Shown: positions 12,701-25,344, counted from the stretch's first letter. The stretch: 64,000 nucleotides of DNA from Siphonodentalium dalli (GCA_032622095.1 CP136062.1:6882001-6946000), one strand, 5' to 3'. Notes: a model not told the origin generated them from the sequence alone. Program-made: numbers and translations.

Positions 12701-14468
12701 TACGAGATTGTTATGACCCGTTTAAAAATCTGTCTTCTCTATATAGCGACGACAATTTTTGCGGGGTAATATCAGTTTTACACGGGGCATACGAGATTGT
12801 TATGACCCGTGTAAAATCTGTCTTCTCTATATAGCGACGACAATTTTTGCGGGGTAATATCAGTTTTACACGGGGCATACGAGATTGTTATGACCTTGTA
12901 AAATCTGTCTTCTCTATATAGCGACGACAATTTTTGAGGGGTAATATAAGTTTTACACAGGGCATACGAGATTGTTATGACCCGTGTAAAATCTGTCTTC
13001 TCTATATAGCGACGACAATTTTTGCGGGATAATATCACTTTTACACGGGGCATACGAGATTGTTATGACCCGTGTAAAATCGGTCTTTTCTATATAGCGA
13101 CGACAATGTTTGCGGGGTAATATAAGTTTTACACGGGGCATACGAGATTGTTATGACCCGTTTAAAATCTGTCTTCTCTATATAGCGACGACAATTTTTG
13201 CGGGGTAATATCAGTTTTACAGGGGCATACGAGATTGTTATGACCCGTGTAAAATCGGTCTTCTCTATATAGCGACGACAATTTTTGCGGGGTAATATAA
13301 GTTTTACACGGGGCATACGAGATTGTTATGACCCGCGTAAAATCAGTCTTCTCTATATAGCGACGACAATTTTTGCGGGGTAATATCAGTTTTACACGGG
13401 GCATACGAGATTGTTATGACCCGTTTAAAAATCTGTCTTCTCTATATAGCGACGACAATTTTTGCGGGGTAATATCAGTTTTACACGGGGCATACGAGAT
13501 TGTTATGACCTTGTAAATTCTGTCTTCTCTATATAGCGACGACAATTTTTGAGGGGTAATATAACTTTTACACAGGGCATACGAGATTGTTATGACCCGT
13601 GTAAAATCTGTCTTCTCTATATAGCGACGACAATTTTTGCGGGGTAATATCAGTTTTACACGGGGCATACGAGATTGTTATGACCCGTGTAAAATCGGTC
13701 TTTTCTATATAGCGACGACAATTTTTGCGGGGTAATATCAGTTTTACACGGGGCATACGAGATTGTTATGACCCGCGTAAAATCAGTCTTCTCTATATAG
13801 CGACGACAATTTTTGCGGGGTAATATCAGTTTTACACGGGGCATACGAGATTGTTATGACCCGTTTAAAAATCTGTCTTCTCTATATAGCGACGACAATT
13901 TTTGCGGGGTAATATCAGTTTTACACGGGGCATACGAGATTGTTATGACCTTGTAAATTCTGTCTTCTCTATATAGCGACGACAATTTTTGAGGGGTAAT
14001 ATAAGTTTTACACAGGGCATACGAGATTGTTATGACCCGTGTAAAATCTGTCTTCTCTATATAGCGACGACAATTTTTGCGGGGTAATATCACTTTTACA
14101 CGGGGCATACGAGATTGTTATGACCCGTGTAAAATCGGTCTTTTCTATATAGCGACGACAATTTTTGCGGGGTAATATCAGTTTTACACGGGGCATACGA
14201 GATTGTTATGACCAGTTTAAAATCTGTCTTCTCTATATAGCGACGACAATTTTTGCGGGGTAATATCAGTTTTACAGGGGCATACGAGATTGTTATGACC
14301 CGTGTAAAATCTGTCTTCTCTATATAGCGACGACAATTTTTGCGGGGTAATATAAGTTTTACACGGGGCATACGAGATTGTTATGACCCGTGTAAAATCT
14401 GTCTTCTCTATATAGCGACGACAATTTTTGCGGGGTAATATCAGTTTTACACGGGGCATACGAGAGTG
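9723..14468. repeat. Satellite sub-block: two copies of a 2373-bp (27-unit) duplication
   Basis: Landmarks at 9723, 9877, 9965, 10405, 10580, 10668, 10789, 11041, 11195, 11283, 11635, 11723 and 11844 all recur 2373 bp later (12096 to 14217). Shared rare variants, such as GAGGCGTAATAT near 9863 and 12235 and CCGTGAAAAATC near 10258 and 12630, confirm one block duplication. Confidence 0.85.
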
Positions 14469-17400
14469 TTATGACCCGTTTAAAAATCTGTCTTCTCTAT
14501 ATAGCGACGACAATTTTTGCGGGGTAATATCAGTTTTACACGGGGCATACGAGATTGTTATGACCTTGTAAAATATGTCTTCTCTATATAGCGACGACAA
14601 TTTTTGCGGGGTAATATAAGTTTTACACGGGGCATACGAGATTGTTATGACCCGTGTAAAATCTGTCTTCTCTATATAGCGACGACAATTTTTGCGGGGT
14701 AATATCAGTTTTACACGGGGCATACGAGATTGTTATGACCTGTGTAAAATCTGTCTTCTCTGTGTAGCGACGACAATTTTTGCGGGGTAATATCAGTTTT
14801 ACACGGGGCATACGAAATTGTTATGACCCGTGTAAAATCTGTCTTCTTGATATAGCGACGACAAGTTTTGCGGGGTAATATCAATTTTACATGGGGCATA
14901 CGAGATTGTTATGACCTTGTAAAATCTGTCTTCTCTATATAGCGACACGACAATTTTTGAGGGGTAATATAAGGTGTACACGGGGCATACGAGATTGTTA
15001 TGACCCGTGTAAAATCTGTCTTCTCTATATAGCGACGACAATTTTTGCGGGGTAATATCAGTTATACACGGGGCATACGAGGTTGTTATGACCTTGTAAA
15101 ATCTGTCTTCTCTATATAGCGACGACAATTTTTGCGGGGTAATATAAGTTTTACACGGGGCATACGAGATTGTTATGACCTTGTAAAATCTGTCTTCTCT
15201 ATATAGCGACGACAATTTTTGCGGGGTAATATCACTTTTACACGGGGCATACGAGATTGTTATGACCTTGTAAAATCTGTCTTCTCTATATAGCGACGAC
15301 AATTTTTGCGGGGTAATATAAGTTTTACACGGGGCATACGAGATTGTTATGACCTTGTAAAATCTGTCTTCTCTATATAGCGACGACAATTTTTGCGGGG
15401 TAATATCACTTTTACACGGGGCATACGAGATTGTTATGACCCGCGTAAAATCTGTCTTCTCTATATAGCGACGACAATTTTTGCGGGGTAATATCAGTTT
15501 TACACGGGGCGTACGAAATTGTTATGACCCGTGTAAAATCTGTCTTCTTGATATAGCGACGACAAGTTTTGCGGGGTAATATCAATTTTACATGGGGCAT
15601 ACGAGATTGTTATGACCTTGTAAAATCTGTCTTCTCTATATAGCGACACGACAATTTTTGAGGGGTAATATCAGTTTTACACGGGGCATACGAGATTGTT
15701 ATGACCCGTTTAAAAATCTGTCTTCTCTATATAGCGACGACAATTTTTGCGGGGTAATATCAGTTTTACACGGGGCATACGAGATTGTTATGACCTTGTA
15801 AAATATGTCTTCTCTATATAGCGACGACAATTTTTGCGGGGTAATATAAGTTTTACACGGGGCATACGAGATTGTTATGACCCGTTTAAAATCTGTCTTC
15901 TCTATATAGCGACGATAATTTTTGCGGGGTAATATCAGTTTTACAGGGGCATACGAGATTGTTATGACCCGTGTAAAATCTGTCTTATCTATATAGCGAC
16001 GACAATTTTTGCGGGGTAATATAAGTTTTACACGGGGCATACGAGATTGTTATGACCCGTGAAAAATCTGTCTTCTCTATATAGCGACGACAATTTTTGC
16101 GGGGTAATATCAGTTTTACACGGGGCATACGAGATTGTTATGACCCGTTTAAAAATCTGTCTTCTCTATATAGCGACGACAATTTTTGCGGGGTAATATC
16201 AGTTTTACACGGGGCATACGAGATTGTTATGACCCGTGTAAAATCTGTCTTCTCTATATAGCGACGACAATTTTTGCGGGGTAATATCAGTTTTACACGG
16301 GGCATACGAGATTGTTATGACCTGTGTAAAATCTGTCTTCTCTATGTAGCGACGACAATTTTTGCGGGGTAATATCAGTTTTACACGGGGCATACGAGAT
16401 TGTTATGACCCGTGTAAAATCGGTCTTTTCTATATAGCGACGGCAATTTTTGCGGGGTAATATCAGTTTTACACGGGGCATACGAGATTGTTATGACCCG
16501 TTTAAAATCTGTCTTCTCTATATAGCGACGACAATTTTTGCGGGGTAATATCAGTTTTACAGGGGCATACGAGATTGTTATGACCCGTGTAAAATCTGTC
16601 TTCTCTATATAGCGACGACAATTTTTGCGGGGTAATATAAGTTTTACACGGGGAATACGAGATTGTTATGACCCGTGTAAAATCAGTCTTCTCTATATAG
16701 CGACGACAATTTTTGCGGGGTAATATCAGTTTTACACGGGGCATACGAGATTGTTATGACCCGTTTAAAAATCTGTCTTCTCTATATAGCGACGACAATT
16801 TTTGCGGGGTAATATCAGTTTTACACGGGGCATACGAGATTGTTATGACCTTGTAAATTCTGTCTTCTCTATATAGCGACGACAATTTTTGAGGGGTAAT
16901 ATAAGTTTTACACAGGGCATACGAGATTGTTATGACCCGTGTAAAATCTGTCTTCTCTATATAGCGACGACAATTTTTGCGGGGTAATATCACTTTTACA
17001 CGGGGCATACGAGATTGTTATGACCCGTGTAAAATCGGTCTTTTCTATATAGCGACGACAATTTTTGCGGGGTAATATCAGTTTTACACGGGGCATACGA
17101 GATTGTTATGACCAGTTTAAAATCTGTCTTCTCTATATAGCGACGACAATTTTTGCGTGGTAATATCAGTTTTACAGGGGCATACGAGATTGTTATGACC
17201 CGTGTAAAATCTGTCTTCTCTATATAGCGACGACAATTTTTGCGGGGTAATATAAGTTTTACACGGGGCATACGAGATTGTTATGACCCGTGTAAAATCT
17301 GTCTTCTCTATATAGCGACGACAATTTTTGCGGGGGTAATATCAGTTTTACACGGGGCATACGAGATTGTTATGACCCGTTTAAAAATCTGTCTTCTCTA

Positions 17401-20400
17401 TATAGCGACGACAATTTTTGCGGGGGTAATATCAGTTTTACACGGGGCATACGAGATTGTTATGACCTTGTAAAATATGTCTTCTCTATATAGCGACGAC
17501 AATTTTTGCGGGGTAATATAAGTTTTACACGGGGCATACGAGATTGTTATGACCCGTGTAAAATCTGTCTTCTCTATATAGCGACGACAATTTTTGCGGG
17601 GTAATATCAGTTTTACACGGGGCATACGAGATTGTTATGACCTGTGTAAAATCTGTCTTCTCTGTGTAGCGACGACAATTTTTGCGGGGTAATATCAGTT
17701 TTACACGGGGCATACGAAATTGTTATGACCCGTGTAAAATCTGTCTTCTTGATATAGCGACGACAAGTTTTGCGGGGTAATATCAATTTTACATGGGGCA
17801 TACGAGATTGTTATGACCTTGTAAAATCTGTCTTCTCTATATAGCGACACGACAATTTTTGAGGGGTAATATAAGGTGTACACGGGGCATACGAGATTGT
17901 TATGACCCGTGTAAAATCTGTCTTCTCTATATAGCGACGACAATTTTTGCGGGGTAATATCAGTTATACACGGGGCATACGAGGTTGTTATGACCTTGTA
18001 AAATCTGTCTTCTCTATATAGCGACGACAATTTTTGCGGGGTAATATAAGTTTTACACGGGGCATACGAGATTGTTATGACCTTGTAAAATCTGTCTTCT
18101 CTATATAGCGACGACAATTTTTGCGGGGTAATATCACTTTTACACGGGGCATACGAGATTGTTATGACCTTGTAAAATCTGTCTTCTCTATATAGCGACG
18201 ACAATTTTTGCGGGGTAATATAAGTTTTACACGGGGCATACGAGATTGTTATGACCTTGTAAAATCTGTCTTCTCTATATAGCGACGACAATTTTTGCGG
18301 GGTAATATCACTTTTACACGGGGCATACGAGATTGTTATGACCCGCGTAAAATCTGTCTTCTCTATATAGCGACGACAATTTTTGCGGGGTAATATCAGT
18401 TTTACACGGGGCGTACGAAATTGTTATGACCCGTGTAAAATCTGTCTTCTTGATATAGCGACGACAAGTTTTGCGGGGTAATATCAATTTTACATGGGGC
18501 ATACGAGATTGTTATGACCTTGTAAAATCTGTCTTCTCTATATAGCGACACGACAATTTTTGAGGGGTAATATCAGTTTTACACGGGGCATACGAGATTG
18601 TTATGACCCGTTTAAAAATCTGTCTTCTCTATATAGCGACGACAATTTTTGCGGGGTAATATCAGTTTTACACGGGGCATACGAGATTGTTATGACCTTG
18701 TAAAATATGTCTTCTCTATATAGCGACGACAATTTTTGCGGGGTAATATAAGTTTTACACGGGGCATACGAGATTGTTATGACCCGTTTAAAATCTGTCT
18801 TCTCTATATAGCGACGATAATTTTTGCGGGGTAATATCAGTTTTACAGGGGCATACGAGATTGTTATGACCCGTGTAAAATCTGTCTTATCTATATAGCG
18901 ACGACAATTTTTGCGGGGTAATATAAGTTTTACACGGGGCATACGAGATTGTTATGACCCGTGAAAAATCTGTCTTCTCTATATAGCGACGACAATTTTT
19001 GCGGGGTAATATCAGTTTTACACGGGGCATACGAGATTGTTATGACCCGTTTAAAAATCTGTCTTCTCTATATAGCGACGACAATTTTTGCGGGGTAATA
19101 TCAGTTTTACACGGGCATACGAGATTGTTATGACCCGTGTAAAATCTGTCTTCTCTATATAGCGACGACAATTTTTGCGGGGTAATATCAGTTTTACACG
19201 GGGCATACGAGATTGTTATGACCCGTGTAAAATCGGTCTTTTCTATATAGCGACGGCAATTTTTGCGGGGTAATATCAGTTTTACACGGGGCATACGAGA
19301 TTGTTATGACCCGTTTAAAATCTGTCTTCTCTATATAGCGACGACAATTTTTGCGGGGTAATATCAGTTTTACAGGGGCATACGAGATTGTTATGACCCG
19401 TGTAAAATCTGTCTTCTCTATATAGCGACGACAATTTTTGCGGGGTAATATAAGTTTTACACGGGGAATACGAGATTGTTATGACCCGTGTAAAATCAGT
19501 CTTCTCTATATAGCGACGACAATTTTTGCGGGGTAATATCAGTTTTACACGGGGCATACGAGATTGTTATGACCCGTTTAAAAATCTGTCTTCTCTATAT
19601 AGCGACGACAATTTTTGCGGGGTAATATCAGTTTTACACGGGGCATACGAGATTGTTATGACCTTGTAAATTCTGTCTTCTCTATATAGCGACGACAATT
19701 TTTGAGGGGTAATATAAGTTTTACACAGGGCATACGAGATTGTTATGACCCGTGTAAAATCTGTCTTCTCTATATAGCGACGACAATTTTTGCGGGGTAA
19801 TATCACTTTTACACGGGGCATACGAGATTGTTATGACCCGTGTAAAATCGGTCTTTTCTATATAGCGACGACAATTTTTGCGGGGTAATATCAGTTTTAC
19901 ACGGGGCATACGAGATTGTTATGACCAGTTTAAAATCTGTCTTCTCTATATAGCGACGACAATTTTTGCGTGGTAATATCAGTTTTACAGGGGCATACGA
20001 GATTGTTATGACCCGTGTAAAATCTGTCTTCTCTATATAGCGACGACAATTTTTGCGGGGTAATATAAGTTTTACACGGGGCATACGAGATTGTTATGAC
20101 CCGTGTAAAATCTGTCTTCTCTATATAGCGACGACAATTTTTGCGGGGTAATATCAGTTTTACACGGGGCATACGAGATTGTTATGACCCGTTTAAAAAT
20201 CTGTCTTCTCTATATAGCGACGACAATTTTTGCGGGGTAATATCAGTTTTACACGGGGCATACGAGATTGTTATGACCTTGTAAAATATGTCTTCTCTAT
20301 ATAGCGACGACAATTTTTGCGGGGTAATATAAGTTTTACACGGGGCATACGAGATTGTTATGACCCGTGTAAAATCTGTCTTCTCTATATAGCGACGACA

Positions 20401-22500
20401 ATTTTTGCGGGGTAATATCAGTTTTACACGGGGCATACGAGATTGTTATGACCTGTGTAAAATCTGTCTTCTCTGTGTAGCGACGACAATTTTTGCGGGG
20501 TAATATCAGTTTTACACGGGGCATACGAAATTGTTATGACCCGTGTAAAATCTGTCTTCTTGATATAGCGACGACAAGTTTTGCGGGGTAATATCAATTT
20601 TACATGGGGCATACGAGATTGTTATGACCTTGTAAAATCTGTCTTCTCTATATAGCGACACGACAATTTTTGAGGGGTAATATAAGTTGTACACGGGGCA
20701 TACGAGATTGTTATGACCCGTGTAAAATCTGTCTTCTCTATATAGCGACGACAATTTTTGCGGGGTAATATCAGTTATACACGGGGCATACGAGGTTGTT
20801 ATGACCTTGTAAAATCTGTCTTCTCTATATAGCGACGACAATTTTTGCGGGGTAATATAAGTTTTACACGGGGCATACGAGATTGTTATGACCTTGTAAA
20901 ATCTGTCTTCTCTATATAGCGACGACAATTTTTGCGGGGTAATATCACTTTTACACGGGGCATACGAGATTGTTATGACCTTGTAAAATCTGTCTTCTCT
21001 ATATAGCGACGACAATTTTTGCGGGGTAATATAAGTTTTACACGGGGCATACGAGATTGTTATGACCTTGTAAAATCTGTCTTCTCTATATAGCGACGAC
21101 AATTTTTGCGGGGTAATATCACTTTTACACGGGGCATACGAGATTGTTATGACCCGCGTAAAATCTGTCTTCTCTATATAGCGACGACAATTTTTGCGGG
21201 GTAATATCAGTTTTACACGGGGCATACGAGATTGTTATGACCCGTTTAAAAATCTGTCTTCTCTATATAGCGACGACAATTTTTGCGGGGTAATATCAGT
21301 TTTACACGGGGCATACGAGATTGTTATGACCTTGTAAAATATGTCTTCTCTATATAGCGACGACAATTTTTGCGGGGTAATATAAGTTTTACACGGGGCA
21401 TACGAGATTGTTATGACCCGTGTAAAATCTGTCTTCTCTATATAGCGACGACAATTTTTGCGGGGTAATATCAGTTTTACACGGGGCATACGAGATTGTT
21501 ATGACCTGTGTAAAATCTGTCTTCTCTATGTAGCGACGACAATTTTTGCGGGGTAATATCAGTTTTACACGGGGCGTACGAAATTGTTATGACCCGTGTA
21601 AAATCTGTCTTCTTGATATAGCGACGACAAGTTTTGCGGGGTAATATCAATTTTACATGGGGCATACGAGATTGTTATGACCTTGTAAAATCTGTCTTCT
21701 CTATATAGCGACACGACAATTTTTGAGGGGTAATATCAGTTTTACACGGGGCATACGAGATTGTTATGACCCGTGTAAAATCTGTCTTCTCTATATAGCG
21801 ACGACAATTTTTGCGGGGTAATATCAGTTTTACACGGGGCATACGAGATTGTTATGACCTTGTAAAATCTGTCTTCTCTATATAGCGACGACAATTTTTG
21901 CGGGGTAATATAAGTTTTACACGGGGCATACGAGATTGTTATGACCTTGTAAAATCTGTCTTCTCTATATAGCGACGACAATTTTTGCGGGGTAATATCA
22001 CTTTTACACGGGGCATACGAGATTGTTATGACCTTGTAAAATCTGTCTTCTCTATATAGCGACGACAATTTTTGCGGGGTAATATAAGTTTTACACGGGG
22101 CATACGAGATTGTTATGACCTTGTAAAATCTGTCTTCTCTATATAGCGACGACAATTTTTGCGGGGTAATATCACTTTTACACGGGGCATACGAGATTGT
22201 TATGACCCGTGTAAAATCTGTCTTCTCTATATAGCGACGACAATTTTTGCGGGGTAATATCAGTTTTACACGGGGCATACGAGATTGTTATGACCTTGTT
22301 AAATCTGTCTTCTCTATATAGCGACGACAATTTTTGCGGGGTAATATCAGTTTTACACGGGGCATACGAGATTGTTATGACCTTGTAAAATCTGTCTTCT
22401 CTATATAGCGGCGACAATTTGTGCGGGGTAATATAAGTTTTACACGGGGCATACGAGATTGTTATGACCTTGTAAAATCTGTCTTCTCTATATAGCGACG
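13854..22500. repeat. Satellite sub-block: three copies of a ~2.8-2.9-kb higher-order repeat
   Basis: The same ordered set of variants recurs from 13854, 16754 and 19567 (offsets 2900 and 2813). Rare markers lie in register: a CTCTGTGTAGCG unit near 14758, 17661 and 20472, and a CTTGATATAGCG unit near 14846, 17748 and 20560. The shorter second offset equals the loss of one unit. A run of 87-bp units in each copy keeps one minus-strand frame open for 196-237 codons. Confidence 0.8.
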
Positions 22501-22606
22501 ACAATTTTTGCGGGGTAATATCACTTTTACACGGGGCATACGAGATTGTTATGACCCGTGTAAAATCTGTCTTCTCTATATGGCGACGACAATTTTTGCG
22601 GGGTAA

Positions 22607-22728
22607 TACGAAATAAGTGTTTCCTGTTTAGTTAACATATATCGAACAAGAACACCGGGATACGGCGTGGTATGGCCCTAGAAGAACAATGGTGCCTAAG
22701 AACGCTTACAATTCTACAGAGGGGATAA
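22607..22728. other. Right tail of the satellite-bearing insertion
   Basis: About 120 bp of non-satellite DNA between the last unit and the resumption of the split host copy. It contains a 17-bp-scale relative of the left foldback arm (GGGATACGGCGTGGTATGG near 22656) and ends in GAGGGGATAA next to ACGGTTTT. The tail is much shorter and less palindromic than the head. Confidence 0.6.
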
Positions 22729-22890
22729 ACGGTTTTATTGAATATTATTTTGCTATTGAAAAATACCACATAAAATCAAATTTTAAACGAGAGATATAAG
22801 ACTCCGGGTTTTCGTTATAAGGGATGTAAAAGTGTACAGACTATCGCCAGTCAGTAAAAGATAAACTTTTCTCAGAATGACATGTGCCCA
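22729..22890. repeat. 794-bp duplication, copy 2, right part
   Basis: This resumes the interrupted copy 2 at ACGGTTTTATTGAATATT and runs to the AGAATGACATGTGCC end, matching 3939-4100 with a few substitutions. Confidence 0.85.
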
Positions 22891-23314
22891 TTCTATAAAG
22901 TTCCTGCCTTCTGGAATACGCAACAACATTGAGCGAATTGCAGGCTCAAGTTATCCTGATTACTCCATTTACATATCATATCATATCATATCAGCACGCG
23001 ATGTACATTTCCGTTACGTCATAGCTAAGCCCGTGCTCATAGGTTGATAGAGGACCTAGTAAAATTAGGCCAAGGTGGTTCATTCTGGGCTGTCTGCAGT
23101 TCATAACATACATTGAATTACGGAACATTTTAAATTACTTTTGAACACGGGAAAGATAATCATAATTAATCATTGAACAATTTTGCAGTTCGTGAGTTTA
23201 TTTGTCAATTTTTTTGGCAAGGAACACTAACATGTCAAGCAACGTGAATTTCGTTACCAATTCCTTATTCGCAAAATATCGGAAATTGTGGCAAATGGCC
23301 GCAAATTCTCAAGT
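22891..23314. other. No gene; short CATAT microsatellite at 22972-22992
   Basis: The stretch holds a four-fold CATAT repeat and otherwise nothing I can assign. Confidence 0.5.
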
Positions 23315-23970
23315 GGCCAGGTGGGCGGAACATTTTGGGCCGAAAAAAGTTTGGGTCGAGTTCGTAAAAGTCTTCCGAAACAGTGTCGAACCTGTGCTCG
23401 GTCCGAATGTTTTTAGAAAATGTGGCAAATTACAACGGGACATACTCAGTTAAAAATAACACAAATTTGGGCCGAACAAATTTTTGGTCGAAAGTCGGAA
23501 ATGCCTCGAAATTAGGCAAAGTCTAAAAAACGAAGGGAAAATGGCCCCAATGGGTCCAAATTTTCAAGTGGACAGCTGGGCGGAACATTTTTGGCGGAAA
23601 TTTTTTTTGGGTCGAGTTCGTATAAGTGGTCAGAAAAAGTGTCGAACCTGTGATCGGTCCGATTTTATTGGGGAAATGTGGCAAATTACCAACATTTGCC
23701 AGTGGCCAGCTGGGCGAGAAATTTCGGGCGGAAATTGTTTTAGGTCGAGTTCGTAAAAGTGGTCCGAAAAAGAGTCGAACCTGTGATCGGTCCGAAAATT
23801 ATTATAAAATGCGGCAAATGACTACGGGAACATTATCAGTGAAAAAAAAAAAAATTTGGGTTAAAACAAATTTAGGTCGAAAGTAGGAAATGACTTGAAA
23901 TTAGGCAAAGTCTAAAAAATTAAGGGAAAATGTGTCCAAATTCTCAAGTGGCCAGCTGGCCGGAACATGT
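23315..23970 (+). repeat. ~250-bp tandem repeat family, left locus
   Basis: Copies are marked by GTCGAACCTGTG near 23384, 23639 and 23774 (spacing about 255 then 135, the last a short unit). They share phrases such as GGCGGAACATTTT, CGAGTTCGTAAAAGT, GGTCGAAAGTCGGAAATG and AATTAGGCAAAGTCTAAAAA. A further fragment lies at 24138-24232. The open frames across these units follow the repeat and are not genes. The same family occurs inverted at 29040-29632. Confidence 0.85.
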
Positions 23971-24137
23971 ATACGATATAACAACTTTAATGTGGTGCTT
24001 GTGAACAATCTGTATATATGTAACGCCAATGTAGTTGATTATATGTGATATTGTTTTCTAATTTAATTTGAAATAGTGGTCTGAGTAGCAAATGAAATAT
24101 CATGCAGAATAATAATATGGCAAAAATTTGCGATCTT

Positions 24138-24232
24138 CGTAACATGGCAAATGACCACGGGAACACGCTCAGTAAAAAATAACAAAAATTTGGGTCGAAA
24201 CAAAATGTTGGTCGAAAGTCGGAAATGCCTCG
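24138..24232 (+). repeat. Fragment of the ~250-bp family
   Basis: ATGGCAAATGACCACGGGAA, CTCAGTAAAAAATAAC and GGTCGAAAGTCGGAAATGCC match internal parts of the units at 23315-23970. About 170 bp of unrelated DNA separates it from the main block. Confidence 0.75.
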
Positions 24233-25344
24233 TCAATTAATTGAAACTATTTCATACACGTACCGGTAAACGTAATCCATTTTAATAGTTATTATATTTT
24301 TAAATTGAATGAATGGGAGTCAGCATATCCCGTCAAATTCCCACATTAAAAGTTTTGGGTCATGAGTTGAAAATTTGCGATCAGTTTTCACAATTCTTGC
24401 CGCCCCTTAGTCGCTAAGTTTGATATCATAATTTCGGAACGGAACTATATACGGTGTTGTATTAGCTTCTGGTTTGTATATACATAAGTTCGTGTCTATT
24501 CTGTTGTATCAGATCTGACCATATACAACTCTCTCATTATCATCTGGATATGTCACAAGTGAATAATTATGACAACTGTCCTGACTATTGTTATAACGAT
24601 TCATTATTTCGCATTAATTAATCGACAGGTATTGTAAAGTAAAGTGTTCGGACTTAATGCATGTGTAATGGCGTTGTCGGCTATTCGAAAAATATACACA
24701 ACTGTGTGTTAAAGTGCAGACAAATTCACCATGTTGTTGTATTCAAGAATACGAAGCACACCATAATTAAGCAATGGTGTATGGAATGTGCAGGTATAGT
24801 TACCATGCACATGTCATCCCCCAATACTTAAATGTCATGACAATCTAATAAATTAGTATTAAAAAAACCCAACTTGTTCATTACTTCGCCATATAGGCAA
24901 GTGGAAGCAGTGTTCCTGAATTACACACAATTTCGCTGTTGTTGCGAAATGTCAGTCAATATATGGACTTGTGTATGTCGTGTGAAGAAATGTAATGAGG
25001 AATGTTAAAATACGCACATATTAACAGTGTTAATATGTGCGTATTTTAACATTCCTCATTACATTTAACAGAAGATTGTCCAGAATACAAATCTATCCAT
25101 TTGGTACATGAATTTTACAGGTACCCCGTTCCAATGCGTGGGACAATCATTACCCTGATGAGCATCAACACTCAGTAACCATCTACTGCTCCCCGGGAAC
25201 ATGGGGGTACAAACACAATGTGGCTGGCATACTGACAATATTTATCACTGCTCATAATCAGATACCCATTTCAACGCGTGGGTGGTGCGAAACGAGCGAC
25301 CTTGCTCAAGGGTCACAACTTGGCGCGAAATATGAACAGCGTAC
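24233..25344. other. No gene seen; contains one strong palindrome
   Basis: AT-rich DNA without a supported reading frame. The only structured element I see is the 79-bp palindrome at 24988-25066. Confidence 0.4.
24988..25066. repeat. 79-bp near-perfect palindrome (39-bp arms, 1-nt centre)
   Basis: Arms 24988-25026 and 25028-25066 are exact reverse complements around a single G at 25027. The outer flanks stop pairing at once (G at 24987, A at 25067). No flanking direct repeat was noticed. Perfect symmetry with almost no spacer implies recent origin, or an assembly or cloning artefact. Confidence 0.95.

Larger units (their letters stand above)
5286..22606. repeat. 88-bp satellite array, about 197 units
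   Basis: An 88-bp unit repeats without interruption over about 17.3 kb. Units are 87, 88 or 89 bp because of a few recurrent variants: ACCTTGTAAAA in place of ACCCGTGTAAAA (-1), ACAGGGG in place of ACACGGGG (-1), CCCGTTTAAAAATC (+1) and GCGACACGACAA (+2). Most units contain an inverted repeat, TTTTACACGGG and CCCGTGTAAAA. The first unit (5286-5345) is degenerate, as is usual at satellite edges; the last stays close to consensus and ends abruptly. The minus strand is open for 62-237 codons in many places, but frames shift with unit length and there is no unique sequence, so I do not call these genes. No spacers or cas-like genes exist, so this is not CRISPR. Confidence 0.95.
4818..22728. mobile_element. 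~17.9-kb satellite-bearing insertion with foldback-type left end, class unknown
   Basis: Everything from about 4818 to 22728 is extra relative to copy 1 of the flanking duplication: copy 1 reads CTCGATAT directly into ACGGTTTT at the equivalent point. No target-site duplication is visible: left flank GATAT plus right flank ACGG rebuilds the empty site exactly. The block consists of a 136-bp inverted-repeat head, ~330 bp of unique DNA, ~17.3 kb of an 88-bp satellite and a ~120-bp tail. A motif of the head (GGGATACGGTGTGGTATG) recurs in the tail as GGGATACGGCGTGGTATGG. No transposase-like frame is present, so if mobile it is non-autonomous. The lack of a target duplication would suit a Helitron-like or recombination mechanism, but the termini are not a canonical TC...CTRR between A and T. 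An insertion accompanied by a small deletion cannot be excluded. Confidence 0.6.

Noticed and set aside
5286-22606. About a hundred minus-strand open frames of 62-237 codons (MPRVKLILPRKN...) that could be read as a multigene family
   Set aside because: They repeat with the 88-bp unit, shift frame with unit length, lack unique sequence and start and stop at fixed phases of the repeat. They are a by-product of the satellite.
5286-22606. CRISPR array
   Set aside because: The repeats are contiguous 88-bp units without unique spacers, the surroundings are eukaryotic and there are no cas-like frames.
4818-22728. Canonical Helitron for the whole 17.9-kb block
   Set aside because: The absence of a target duplication fits, but the left end is TATAAG after T rather than TC after A, and the right end is GGATAA before A rather than CTRR before T.
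4818-22728. TIR transposon with a TA or TTAA target duplication
   Set aside because: The empty site in copy 1 is rebuilt exactly without any duplicated bases, and the right tail is not a full inverse of the left head.
23202-23886. Small genes in the ~250-bp repeat block
   Set aside because: The frames recur in register with the repeat (NVNF..., ESRKCLEI...) and appear again, inverted, at 29.1 kb, so they are repeat-borne.
24988-25066. microRNA precursor
   Set aside because: A 39-bp perfectly paired stem with a one-base centre lacks the loop and bulges expected. It is better described as a palindrome.
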